Below, piece by piece: positions 25,036 to 33,408 of a stretch of 64,000 nt of DNA. Position numbers and translations under genes: made by a program. The stretch comes from HXMU1420-13 sp965601825. GTDB taxonomy: Bacteria; Bacteroidota; Rhodothermia; Balneolales; Balneolaceae. The stretch's first letter is position 1. The number at the start of each line of letters is the position of its first letter. The notes beneath the pieces are model-generated. The model was not told the origin of the DNA. It saw only the letters and a list, made by a program, of their open reading frames with translations, and searched no databases. The stretch is from positions 2,418,001 to 2,482,000 of the forward strand of contig OZ271839.1 of NCBI GenBank assembly GCA_965601825.1, read 5' to 3'.

Positions 25036-26493
25036 ATGAGTGAAGAATTAAGCGACGAGGTAAAAGCATTAGAATCAATGATCGGTGAGGAGTACAAATA
25101 TGGCTTCTCTACAGATGTTGAATACGAAGAATTTCCTAAGGGTATAAGCGAAGAAATAGTTCGCGAATTATCGGCAAGAAAAAACGAGCCTGAATGGATG
25201 ACTGATTTTCGTGTTAAGGCTTACCATGCTTGGAGAGAGATGGAAGAGCCAAGCTGGTTTAACGCTACTTACGAAAAAATCGATTATGAAAATCTGCTGT
25301 ATTATTCTGCACCAAAGCAGAAACCACAGTTAGATAGTTTGGATGATCTTGATCCAAACATTAGAGAAACCTATGAAAAATTGGGAATCCCTCTAGAAGA
25401 GCAGAAAATGCTTGCTAATGTAGCTGTTGACGCTGTATTCGATAGTGTTTCCATCTTCACATCATTCAAAGAAAAATTAGCTGAGGCAGGTGTAATTTTC
25501 TGTCCTATTTCGGAAGCAATTCAGGAGTACCCAGATTTAGTGAAAAAGTACATGGCTTCTGTGGTACCAGTAAGAGATAATTATTTCTCAGCTTTGAACT
25601 CTGCTGTATTCTCAGACGGATCTTTTTGCTACATCCCAAAAGACACTGTTTGTCCGATGGAATTGAGTACTTACTTCCGAATCAACAATATGGAGTCGGG
25701 TCAGTTTGAAAGAACGTTAATTATTGCAGAAGAAGGATCAAGCGTAAGCTACCTGGAAGGTTGTACAGCTCCGATGTACGATGAGAACCAACTTCATGCC
25801 GCCGTTGTTGAGTTAATTGCTTTAGATAATGCTGAAATTAAATACTCTACAATTCAGAACTGGTATTCTGGTGATGAAGAAGGTAAAGGTGGTATTTACA
25901 ACTTCGTTACGAAGCGTGGAATTTGTAAAGGAAAGAATTCAAAAATCAGCTGGACTCAACTAGAAACAGGATCAGCTGTTACATTGAAGTACCCATCAGT
26001 AATTCTTCAAGGTGATAATTCAATTGGTGAGTTTTATTCAGTAGCTGTTACTACTAAGAAGCAGCAGGCTGATACCGGCACTAAAATGATTCACTTAGGA
26101 AAGAATACCCGTTCTACAATCATTTCAAAAGGTATTTCTGCCGGTAGATCACAAAACAGCTACCGTGGTGAAGTAAAGATTGGAAAGAAAGCATACAACT
26201 CGAAAAACTATTCGGTTTGCGATTCAATGCTTATTGGTCAGGAGTGTGGTGCACATACATTCCCATACATTTCCAGTGAAAACCCAAGTAGTAGTGTTGA
26301 GCATGAAGCAACTACATCACGTGTAGGTGAGGAGCAAATCTTTTACCTGATGCAAAGAGGTATTAGCGAACAAGATGCTATTTCTATGATCATTAATGGA
26401 TTTGTGAAAGAAGTATTAAAAGAGCTTCCGTTGGAGTTTGCGGTTGAAGCAAACAAGCTCTTAGATGTGAAGCTTGAAGGGAGCGTGGGCTAA
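25036..26493 (+). CDS. sufB: Fe-S cluster assembly scaffold subunit SufB
   Basis: A 485-residue SufB that forms the SufBC2D scaffold on which Fe-S clusters are built. It has the family blocks FSALNSAVFSDGSFCYIPKDTVCPMELSTYFRIN (split around 190-222), SYLEGCTAP, and the C-terminal EHEATTSRVGEEQIFYLMQRG region with the beta-helix fold. Length is typical. First gene of sufB-C-D-S-nfu-A-DUF2480. The 157-nt gap upstream (24879-25035) contains an inverted repeat at 24983-25003. Confidence 0.98.
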   Translation: MSEELSDEVKALESMIGEEYKYGFSTDVEYEEFPKGISEEIVRELSARKNEPEWMTDFRVKAYHAWREMEEPSWFNATYEKIDYENLLYYSAPKQKPQLDSLDDLDPNIRETYEKLGIPLEEQKMLANVAVDAVFDSVSIFTSFKEKLAEAGVIFCPISEAIQEYPDLVKKYMASVVPVRDNYFSALNSAVFSDGSFCYIPKDTVCPMELSTYFRINNMESGQFERTLIIAEEGSSVSYLEGCTAPMYDENQLHAAVVELIALDNAEIKYSTIQNWYSGDEEGKGGIYNFVTKRGICKGKNSKISWTQLETGSAVTLKYPSVILQGDNSIGEFYSVAVTTKKQQADTGTKMIHLGKNTRSTIISKGISAGRSQNSYRGEVKIGKKAYNSKNYSVCDSMLIGQECGAHTFPYISSENPSSSVEHEATTSRVGEEQIFYLMQRGISEQDAISMIINGFVKEVLKELPLEFAVEANKLLDVKLEGSVG

Positions 26494-26541
26494 TTCGCAC
26501 ATCAACAAAAAAGAAATTATAAAAATCAAAAAGTCAGAACA

Positions 26542-27315
26542 GTGTTAGAAATCAAAAATTTACATGCCAAAGTTGAAGGCGAAGATATCGAAATCCTCAA
26601 GGGTGTTAACCTAAATGTTAATGCTGGTGAAATCCATGCGATCATGGGACCAAACGGAAGTGGTAAGAGTACACTTTCAAAAGTTGTATCTGGTCACCCT
26701 GAATATGAAGTAACAGAAGGCGAGATCCTATTCAATGGCGAAGATATCACTGAAATGGATGCGGATGAGCGTGCTCATCTCGGTTTATTCTTAGCATTCC
26801 AGTATCCGGTTGAAGTTCCTGGTATCACAAATAGAACACTACTACGTGAAGCATATAACACAATCGCTCGTGCAAACGATAGAGAAGAATTAGATCCAAT
26901 TGAATTTGAAGACTATATCGAAAGCAAATTGGATGTAATTGATATGAAAGATGAGTTTTTAAATCGCTCTATCAATACTGGCTTCTCAGGTGGGGAGAAG
27001 AAGAAAAATGAAATCTTCCAAATGGCTGTACTAAACCCGGTTCTCTCTTTCTTGGATGAAACTGATTCAGGACTGGATATAGATGCTTTAAAAGTAGTCT
27101 CTGATGGTGTAAACAAAATTGCTAACAATGAAAACGCAATTGTTATGATCACTCATTACCAAAGACTCTTGAATTACATCAAGCCACATTTTGTACACAT
27201 TATGATGGATGGTAAAATCATCAAGTCTGGAGATATTGCTCTCGCGGAAGCTCTTGAAGCAGATGGATACGAGCAGTATGGAGAGGAAGAACTAGCCGTA
27301 AACGGTGAGGCCTAA
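26542..27315 (+). CDS. sufC: Fe-S cluster assembly ATPase SufC
   Basis: A 257-residue ABC-type ATPase that drives the SufBC2D complex. Walker A GPNGSGKST is at 36-44, the signature is FSGGEKKKNE, and Walker B is LSFLDETDSGLD with a following His in MITHYQR. The GTG at 26542 is used because no ATG lies between the sufB stop and the conserved start LEIKNLHAKVE. There are 48 nt between sufB and sufC, and 1 nt between sufC and sufD. Confidence 0.98.
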   Translation: MLEIKNLHAKVEGEDIEILKGVNLNVNAGEIHAIMGPNGSGKSTLSKVVSGHPEYEVTEGEILFNGEDITEMDADERAHLGLFLAFQYPVEVPGITNRTLLREAYNTIARANDREELDPIEFEDYIESKLDVIDMKDEFLNRSINTGFSGGEKKKNEIFQMAVLNPVLSFLDETDSGLDIDALKVVSDGVNKIANNENAIVMITHYQRLLNYIKPHFVHIMMDGKIIKSGDIALAEALEADGYEQYGEEELAVNGEA

Positions 27316-27316
27316 A

Positions 27317-28621
27317 ATGAGTGAAGTAGCTCAAAAAGAAACCTTACTATCATTTATTGATGGTGAAATTGTTAGTAATGCAAAGACTGTTGCAATTTGC
27401 GCAATTAATGTACGTGGTCAGGTTGCATTAGAAGAAACTCCATTCCCAACTCGCAAAGATGAGGATTGGAGATTCATCGACATGAGTGCGATCAAGAAGA
27501 ATCGATTTACTTCTGTAGCAACTTCTACGCCCACTGACTTAGGTGATATTTCTAAGCATTATCTCCCTGAGGCAATGAATACGCGTTTAGTATTCGTAAA
27601 TGGTGTTTATAATGAAGAATTATCATCAATCAGTGAATTACCACATCATGTTATTGTAGGTAACATGACTGAGTACGGTGAGCATGAAGCTGTTAAAGAG
27701 CATCTAGGCAACATCACTAATTTTGAAGATGATGTATTCGCACCTTTTAATGACGCAGCTTTTGAAGATGCAGCTTTCATTTATTTACCGGAAGAAACAT
27801 CAGTAGAAGCGCCAATTCATATTCTGAATTTATTCACTGATGCTGAAAAAGCCTTTTATGCAACTCCTCGATTACTATTTGTTGGAGAGATGTATTCAAA
27901 GGCAACTATTATTGAAGAACATATTGGTCTTGCAGATAATTTGTATTTAAATGTTCCTGTAACTGAGTTTAGATTATTTGCTGGAGCTCATGTACATCAT
28001 GCAAGAATCCAACGTGATTCTAAAAAAGCAGTTCATGTATCTCGTCCAATTGCGATGCTTGATCGTAATGCGGAATACCATTCTTACACTATTTGTTTAG
28101 GAGCTAAACTATTTAGAAATGATCCTCGAGTAATTCAGAATGCAACAGAAGTTGATTTCACAGTGGATGGACTTGTTTTAATTGATGGTGATCAGATAGC
28201 TGATACACATTCTATTATGGATCACAGATTTGCACATGGAAATAGCCATCAATTGCATAAAGTAGTGGTGAATGACAGTGCTCATTCTATATTCAACGGA
28301 AAGATCTTCGTAGCAAAAGATGCTCAGAAGATTGATTCTTTCCAGGAAAATAGGAATCTATTACTGTCAGAAGATGGAAAAGTGAATACGAAACCACAGC
28401 TTGAAATCTTTGCTGATGATGTTCGTTGTTCACACGGTGCAACAATAGGATACCTTGATGATAATGAAGTATTCTATTTGCATTCTCGAGGACTCACTGA
28501 ACAAAAAGCTCGTGAGTTACTGGTTTATGCTTTTGCTTTAGAAAGTGTTGAAAGCATGCAAGTTGAGTCTGTAGAAAAGCTACTACTAGACGAAGTTATT
28601 AAGTACACAACACGTGACTAA
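27317..28621 (+). CDS. sufD: Fe-S cluster assembly protein SufD
   Basis: About 434 residues, a SufB paralogue in the SufBC2D scaffold. C-terminal family features are IADTHSIMDHRFAHGNSHQLHK, FNGKIFVAKDAQKIDS and CSHGATIGYLDDNEVFYLHSRG. I chose the ATG at 27317 because GGTGAGG lies seven nt upstream. The in-frame GTG at 27305 would overlap sufC. A spacer of ~97 nt, part of it a repeat, separates it from sufS. Confidence 0.97.
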   Translation: MSEVAQKETLLSFIDGEIVSNAKTVAICAINVRGQVALEETPFPTRKDEDWRFIDMSAIKKNRFTSVATSTPTDLGDISKHYLPEAMNTRLVFVNGVYNEELSSISELPHHVIVGNMTEYGEHEAVKEHLGNITNFEDDVFAPFNDAAFEDAAFIYLPEETSVEAPIHILNLFTDAEKAFYATPRLLFVGEMYSKATIIEEHIGLADNLYLNVPVTEFRLFAGAHVHHARIQRDSKKAVHVSRPIAMLDRNAEYHSYTICLGAKLFRNDPRVIQNATEVDFTVDGLVLIDGDQIADTHSIMDHRFAHGNSHQLHKVVVNDSAHSIFNGKIFVAKDAQKIDSFQENRNLLLSEDGKVNTKPQLEIFADDVRCSHGATIGYLDDNEVFYLHSRGLTEQKARELLVYAFALESVESMQVESVEKLLLDEVIKYTTRD

Positions 28622-28685
28622 AACCTCTTAGAACTCCCTAGTTAATTCCGGGGCTTTGAGTCTAATTATTATGATATTTACTGAG

Positions 28686-28706
28686 ATGCTGAATAAGGTT
28701 CAGCAT
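28686..28706. repeat. palindromic intergenic element in front of sufS
   Basis: ATGCTGAA-TAAGG-TTCAGCAT, an 8-bp perfect stem with a five-base loop, flanked by GAG and GATAAT. If translated in the sufS frame it gives MLNKVQHDN, which falls outside the conserved SufS fold. It lies 13 nt before the chosen sufS ATG. Confidence 0.65.
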
Positions 28707-28718
28707 GATAATATTTCG

Positions 28719-29966
28719 ATGAACGATACGAATACTGACATATCAACCACCATCGATTGGGAAGCAATAAGAGCCAAGTTTCCTGTACTTCAGCAAGAAG
28801 TAAACGGAAAACCTCTTGTCTACCTTGATAATGGAGCATCAAGTCAGATGCCTAAGGTGGTGATAGATCGTTTAAATGCTTACCACAGTAATGAGCACTC
28901 AAATGTTCATCGTGGAATTCATTCGTTAAGTCAGTCAGCTACTGATGAATATGAATCAACTCGAGAGAAAGTACGGGCACTAATTAATGCTGAGTCTCTG
29001 GAAGAAGTAATATTTACAACTGGCACAACAGACTCGATTAATCTCGTAGCTCAAAGTTATGGTCGGAATTTCCTAAAAGAAGGAGATGAGATCCTTGTTT
29101 CTCAAATGGAACATCACGCAAATATTGTTCCATGGCAAATGGTTGCCGAACAGACAGGTGCGGTTCTTAAAGTAATCCCAATGGATGAAAATGGAGAATT
29201 GATCATGGATAAATACTATGATCTTCTCTCTGATAGAACCAAATTAGTTGCTGTTATTCATGTATCGAATGCATTAGGAACTATCAACCCTGTTGAGGAA
29301 ATAATTGAGTCTGCTCACAGAACAGGTGCCGTTGTTTTAATTGACGGTGCTCAATCTGTACCTCATTCAAAAGTTGATGTTCATGCATTAGATTCTGATT
29401 TCTATACTTTCTCAGCACATAAAATGTGTGGTCCAACAGGATTTGGAATTCTATATGGAAAAAAAGAACTCCTGAATAAAATGCCGCCGTATCGAGGTGG
29501 TGGGGATATGATCGATAAAGTCTCTTTTGAAAAAACGACTTATAACGATCTTCCACATAAATTCGAAGCCGGAACTCCACCTATTGCAGCCGGAATTGGA
29601 CTTGGAGTAGCAATAGATTTCCTGAATGAAATAGGAATGGATAACATTGCTGCCAGAGAGGCTGAATTAGTTAATTATGCTACATCAAAACTTCGAGAAA
29701 TTGATGGAGTCAAATTGATTGGTACTGCTGGAAAAAAGGCGAGTGTTATTTCATTCTTGATTGATGGAATTCACCCAACTGATGCCGGTACCATTATGGA
29801 TAAAGAGGGAATTGCAGTTAGAACAGGTCACCATTGCGCACAACCAGTAATGGAATATTTTGCAATTCCGGGTACCTTACGAGCATCCATTTCTTTTTAC
29901 AATAATGAAGACGATATTGACCGCCTAGTAGAGGCAGTTAAGTATACACAAGAATTTTTCGCTTAA
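28719..29966 (+). CDS. sufS: cysteine desulfurase SufS
   Basis: A 415-residue class II cysteine desulfurase that takes sulfur from cysteine for Fe-S cluster assembly. The PLP lysine is K235 in FSAHKMCGP, H132/H133 sit in EHHAN, and the persulfide Cys is C373 in RTGHHCAQP. The ATG at 28719 is preferred. An in-frame TTG at 28656 would add 21 residues encoded by a palindromic repeat. No sufE or sufU gene follows, although SufS normally needs such a sulfur acceptor. Nfu starts 12 nt later. Confidence 0.97.
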   Translation: MNDTNTDISTTIDWEAIRAKFPVLQQEVNGKPLVYLDNGASSQMPKVVIDRLNAYHSNEHSNVHRGIHSLSQSATDEYESTREKVRALINAESLEEVIFTTGTTDSINLVAQSYGRNFLKEGDEILVSQMEHHANIVPWQMVAEQTGAVLKVIPMDENGELIMDKYYDLLSDRTKLVAVIHVSNALGTINPVEEIIESAHRTGAVVLIDGAQSVPHSKVDVHALDSDFYTFSAHKMCGPTGFGILYGKKELLNKMPPYRGGGDMIDKVSFEKTTYNDLPHKFEAGTPPIAAGIGLGVAIDFLNEIGMDNIAAREAELVNYATSKLREIDGVKLIGTAGKKASVISFLIDGIHPTDAGTIMDKEGIAVRTGHHCAQPVMEYFAIPGTLRASISFYNNEDDIDRLVEAVKYTQEFFA

Positions 29967-29978
29967 ACGGATACAAAG

Positions 29979-30530
29979 ATGGCTAAAATTAAAGAGATAG
30001 AGCGTACTCCAAACCCAGATGCAATGCGTTTTGTACTTGCAGAACCGCTCACAAATGGCGTAACTCGTTCATTTGAGAATAGTGTAGATGCACAGCAAGA
30101 TGAGCTTGCTAAAGCATTATTTGATATCGAGAATGTAATTAATGTGTACTATGTAGATAAGTACATCACTGTAACGCAAGATGGAAAAGCTGTTTGGTCT
30201 GAATTACTTAGAAAACTTGCTCCACCAATTCGTGAAGCAGAACCACAATTAGATCTTGAGGCTGATGACGCTGTTCATGTTAGTGAGGAAGCTGCAAATT
30301 CTGATGATCCACGTCTCCATGAAATCAACCAAATGCTGGATGACCAGGTTCGTCCATACTTATTAGCTGATGGTGGCGGATTGAAAGTTCTAAGTCTAGA
30401 AGATAATCGCCTGAAAGTACACTATCAGGGAGCGTGCGGAACATGTCCAACAGCGACAACCGGAACTCTTTATGCAATCGAAAGCATGGTTAAGCGTATT
30501 GATCCGGAAATTCAGGTTATCTCAGTTTAA
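29979..30530 (+). CDS. Nfu-type Fe-S carrier (Nfu N-terminal domain plus NifU-like C-terminal domain)
   Basis: A 183-residue protein. The first ~85 residues are the Nfu N-terminal domain (ERTPNPDAMRFVL). An acidic linker follows (~88-110), then the NifU C-terminal domain with C153 and C156 in GACGTCPTATTG, which ligate a bridging 4Fe-4S cluster between two subunits. It delivers clusters to target apoproteins and is not expected to replace SufE. It sits 12 nt downstream of sufS and 11 nt before the A-type carrier. Confidence 0.93.
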   Translation: MAKIKEIERTPNPDAMRFVLAEPLTNGVTRSFENSVDAQQDELAKALFDIENVINVYYVDKYITVTQDGKAVWSELLRKLAPPIREAEPQLDLEADDAVHVSEEAANSDDPRLHEINQMLDDQVRPYLLADGGGLKVLSLEDNRLKVHYQGACGTCPTATTGTLYAIESMVKRIDPEIQVISV

Positions 30531-30541
30531 AGGAGTTTATC

Positions 30542-30880
30542 ATGGGCGAGATTACCATCAGTGAACGCGCTCACAAACGGATTGAGGAAATCCGTACTGA
30601 TAAAAATGTACCTTCTGATGCATTTCTAAAAGTAGGAGTAGAGTCAGGAGGATGCTCAGGTTTAACCTATAATTTAGATTTTTCTTCTGATGCAGTTCCA
30701 ACTGATCAAGATCAGGTATTTGAACTAGCTGGTCTAAAGGTTTTGGTTGATATGAGAAGCTTTTTGTATCTGGCGGGAACAGAACTTGATTATACCGATG
30801 GATTAGAAGGGCAGGGTTTCCATTTTCATAATCCGAATGCAAGCCGTACCTGTTCTTGCGGAGAAAGTTTTTCGGTTTAG
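30542..30880 (+). CDS. A-type Fe-S carrier (SufA/IscA/ErpA family)
   Basis: A 112-residue HesB/YadR-fold protein with the three conserved cysteines C38 (GGCSG), C104 and C106 (TCSCGESF). The C-terminus CSCGESFSV is typical. The context makes SufA the likely role, but sequence does not separate it cleanly from ErpA. A near-consensus AGGAG ribosome-binding site precedes the ATG. Two inverted repeat elements (R2, R3) follow the gene. Confidence 0.95.
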   Translation: MGEITISERAHKRIEEIRTDKNVPSDAFLKVGVESGGCSGLTYNLDFSSDAVPTDQDQVFELAGLKVLVDMRSFLYLAGTELDYTDGLEGQGFHFHNPNASRTCSCGESFSV

Positions 30881-30889
30881 AAATTAATT

Positions 30890-30915
30890 GTCATTCTGAG
30901 CGAGAGCGAAGAATC
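30890..30915 (+). repeat. REP-like hairpin, copy R2
   Basis: GTCATTCTGA, core GCGAGAGC, GAAGAATC. It forms an inverted pair with R3 (30919-30946), three bases away. The core is a two-base-pair GC...GC stem. It lies between the A-type carrier gene and the DUF2480 gene. Confidence 0.8.
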
Positions 30916-30918
30916 GAC

Positions 30919-30946
30919 GATCCTTCGGCAATAGCCTCAGGATGAC
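30919..30946 (-). repeat. REP-like hairpin, copy R3
   Basis: On the minus strand: GTCATCCTGA, core GGC-TATT-GCC, GAAGGATC. It is the inverted partner of R2, and together they can form one long imperfect hairpin in the transcript 12 nt before the DUF2480 start. Confidence 0.8.
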
Positions 30947-30958
30947 TATTTATTACAC

Positions 30959-31468
30959 ATGTCAGAACCAATCATCAATAAAGTAAAAGCGAACACAAAG
31001 CTACTGACTCTTGATTTAGCAAAGATGTTCCATGATGATACTCCAATTGCGGAATTGGATATCAAAGACTTTTTGCACATGGGATTACTTCTGAAAGAGG
31101 CAGATTTCCGTGCTCATCTTGAAAATTATGATTGGTCTCAATATCAAGGTCAGTATTTATCTGTCTTTTGTTCAACTGATGCTATTATAGCTCCTTGGGC
31201 CTGGATGCTTATTACAACACATGCCTCTAAATATGCTAAAGAGGTTTTTCATTTAAATAAAGAAGAAGTGATCTTTGAACTCTATCGAAGAGGGGTAGAT
31301 GATCATGATTGGAGCGAATACAAAGACAAGTTTATTCTACTAAAGGGATGTGGAGATATTCATGTACCTGATTCCATTTATTTATTGACTACCAATAAAT
31401 TACAGGGAACAGCAAAAAAGATAATGTATGGCGAAGCATGTAGTTTTGTGCCGGTTTGGAAAGGGTAA
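30959..31468 (+). CDS. DUF2480 family protein
   Basis: A 169-residue soluble protein of the DUF2480 family, which is largely confined to Bacteroidota and relatives and commonly sits at the end of suf loci. Conserved-looking blocks are DIKDFLHMGLLLKEADFR, DAIIAPWAWMLI and LKGCGDIHVPDSIYLLTTN. One cysteine lies in KGCGD and another in GEACSFVPVWKG. The function is unknown. Genomic association suggests a part in Fe-S biogenesis or repair. The SDR gene starts 2 nt after its stop. Confidence 0.85.
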   Translation: MSEPIINKVKANTKLLTLDLAKMFHDDTPIAELDIKDFLHMGLLLKEADFRAHLENYDWSQYQGQYLSVFCSTDAIIAPWAWMLITTHASKYAKEVFHLNKEEVIFELYRRGVDDHDWSEYKDKFILLKGCGDIHVPDSIYLLTTNKLQGTAKKIMYGEACSFVPVWKG

Positions 31469-31470
31469 AA

Positions 31471-32190
31471 ATGGAAGTTATTGTTACTGGTTCATCACGA
31501 GGAATAGGTAAAGCAATAGTTAATTCGTTACTCGTTAATGGTTATTCGGTGATTGGCACTTCAACCAAACTGATTAACGATTACACGACTAAAGAATATC
31601 AACACATCGTTTGTGATTTATCCGCAGAACAGGATCTCCAAAAACTGAAAGAGCTCTTTAAAGGAGAAAATCCACCGGAAGTCCTTATCAATAATGCCGG
31701 AATGTTTAAGGATGCCGAATTTGGAATCTCAGATAATGAATGGTTGGATACCTGGGATATCACCCAGCAAGTGAATCTTCGTTCAGCTGCACTATTATGC
31801 AAATGGGCGATCAATACGTGGACTGAGAAAGGAATTAAAGGCAGAATCATCAATATTTCGAGTCGGGCCGGGATGAGAGGTGATACAGGCGAATATGCTG
31901 CTTACGCTGCATCAAAAGCCGGAATGATAGGATTAACCAAAAGCATCGCTCGTAGCTTTGGTAAGAAAGGTATTACCGCTTATACCATCGCACCGGGATT
32001 TGTTGAAACAGATATGGCTATTGGCTCAATCGAAGTGTATGGAAAAGAGTATCTAACTCAGGGATTGGCTTTAAATGATATTGCTCCACCTGAAGAAATT
32101 GCAAATCTGGTCTTACTACTTGCAGAAGGAAAGCTTCTTCATGCAACTGGACAGACTTTTCATATTAATTCTGGTTCGTATTTAATTTAA
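31471..32190 (+). CDS. short-chain dehydrogenase/reductase (FabG-like)
   Basis: About 239 residues. The start at ATG 31471 puts the dinucleotide motif TGSSRGIG at residues 6-13. NNAG is present (LINNAGMF), the catalytic Ser lies in NISSRAG, and the Tyr/Lys pair is in YAASKAG. The PGFVETDM block after the active site matches FabG-type beta-ketoacyl-ACP reductases, but many SDRs share it. It follows DUF2480 by 2 nt, so it is likely in the same transcript. Two REP-like elements lie after it. Confidence 0.88.
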   Translation: MEVIVTGSSRGIGKAIVNSLLVNGYSVIGTSTKLINDYTTKEYQHIVCDLSAEQDLQKLKELFKGENPPEVLINNAGMFKDAEFGISDNEWLDTWDITQQVNLRSAALLCKWAINTWTEKGIKGRIINISSRAGMRGDTGEYAAYAASKAGMIGLTKSIARSFGKKGITAYTIAPGFVETDMAIGSIEVYGKEYLTQGLALNDIAPPEEIANLVLLLAEGKLLHATGQTFHINSGSYLI

Positions 32191-32200
32191 CGAGTTTCTA

Positions 32201-32228
32201 GTCATCCTGAGGATACTTCCGAAGGATC
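32201..32228 (+). repeat. REP-like hairpin, copy R4
   Basis: GTCATCCTGA, core GGA-TACT-TCC, GAAGGATC. It is paired in inverted orientation with R5, 18 nt downstream, in the 139-nt gap between the SDR gene and fni. Confidence 0.8.
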
Positions 32229-32246
32229 TAATTGAATAATCGACAA

Positions 32247-32282
32247 GATTCTTCTCCCGACCGCTGTCGGGGTCAGAATGAC
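32247..32282 (-). repeat. REP-like hairpin, copy R5
   Basis: On the minus strand: GTCATTCTGA, core CCCCGAC-AGCG-GTCGGGA (six to seven bp stem), GAAGAATC. It is the partner of R4. The core is longer than those of R2-R4 and resembles R1 in length. Confidence 0.8.
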
Positions 32283-32329
32283 TATAATTTAAAGTGGTGT
32301 TTGAAAGAAGGAATTTGGAACTTTAACAC

Positions 32330-33352
32330 ATGTCAGATATCTCCAATAGAAAAAAAGACCACGTTGATTTAACGATTACCGATCAAACGCAGTATCACAC
32401 CAAAACCGGCTTTGAGGATTATTATTTTCAGCATGATGCTCTACCTGAAGTAAATTTCGATGATATTACAACAATTGCATCGTTTTTAGGTAGATCCGTT
32501 TCTTTTCCTTTGTTTATCTCCTCGATGACTGGAGGATATTCAGACGCAGGCCCCGTTAATGCGATTATTGCTGAGTTTTGTGAAGCTGAAAATCTACCAT
32601 TTGGAGTTGGAAGTCAGCGTGCAATGTTAGTTGATGAATCTCAAATTGAATCCTTTTCTATAGCACGAAAGAAGGCTCCAAATGCTTTTATAGCTGGTAA
32701 TATTGGTGGTGTTCAGTTAATTGAGGATTGGGCATCTGAAAAAACCAAGCTACTCATTGATTCTATCGAAGCAGATGCGTTAATCGTTCATCTAAATCCA
32801 CTTCAGGAATTGATGCAACCTGAAGGAGATCGAAATTTCAAGGGCGTTTTAAGAGGAATAGAACAGTTGGTAAAAGATGCTGGCGTTCCAATTATAGCTA
32901 AGGAAACCGGTGCTGGTATCTCAGCATATTCTGCAAAGCGTTTATTAAATGCGGGAGTGCAAGTAATTGATATAGCCGGGGCTGGAGGCACAAGTTGGGC
33001 AAAAGTTGAAAATCAGCGTTCAAGCACAGTAAATCCTCAAAATGAGTTTGATGAATGGGGAATTCCAACCGTTGAGTGCCTAAAACAAATTTCATCTTTA
33101 CAATGGGAGAGAAGCTTTGAATTAATGTCATCTGGTGGAATAAGAACTGCTTCTGATATTGCCAAGTCTATCTGTTTAGGAGCAACTTTTACTGCTACCG
33201 CCCAACCTATCATCAAATCAATTAAAAAGGGTGGGTTTAAGGCACTAGAAAGCTATTTTTCTGAACTACAAAAAAGTTTTAAAACCATCCTATTACTGCT
33301 TGGCTGTACATCTCCAGATCAATTAAATCGTTCACATCTTATTAAAAAATAA
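32330..33352 (+). CDS. fni: type 2 isopentenyl-diphosphate delta-isomerase
   Basis: A 340-residue FMN-dependent TIM-barrel enzyme that interconverts IPP and DMAPP. N-terminal NRKKDHVDL, SSMTGGYSDAG, GVGSQRAML, HLNPLQELMQPEGD, AKETGAGIS and IAGAGGTSWAKVE are family signatures for FMN, NADPH and substrate binding. The prenyl synthase gene follows, so the two probably supply isoprenoid chains together. Confidence 0.96.
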   Translation: MSDISNRKKDHVDLTITDQTQYHTKTGFEDYYFQHDALPEVNFDDITTIASFLGRSVSFPLFISSMTGGYSDAGPVNAIIAEFCEAENLPFGVGSQRAMLVDESQIESFSIARKKAPNAFIAGNIGGVQLIEDWASEKTKLLIDSIEADALIVHLNPLQELMQPEGDRNFKGVLRGIEQLVKDAGVPIIAKETGAGISAYSAKRLLNAGVQVIDIAGAGGTSWAKVENQRSSTVNPQNEFDEWGIPTVECLKQISSLQWERSFELMSSGGIRTASDIAKSICLGATFTATAQPIIKSIKKGGFKALESYFSELQKSFKTILLLLGCTSPDQLNRSHLIKK

Positions 33353-33408
33353 AAATTCAAGCTGCTGTTTATTTGCGTATCTTTTGAGCTGTCTAAAGTT
33401 GGATTGAA

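Noticed and set aside
30890..30946. Intrinsic terminator after the A-type Fe-S carrier gene
   Set aside because: The paired elements can fold but no T run follows, and the arms match the dispersed repeat family, so a repeat is the better reading.
30890..32282. CRISPR-like array
   Set aside because: The copies are paired in inverted orientation and scattered among genes, without regular spacers or cas genes.
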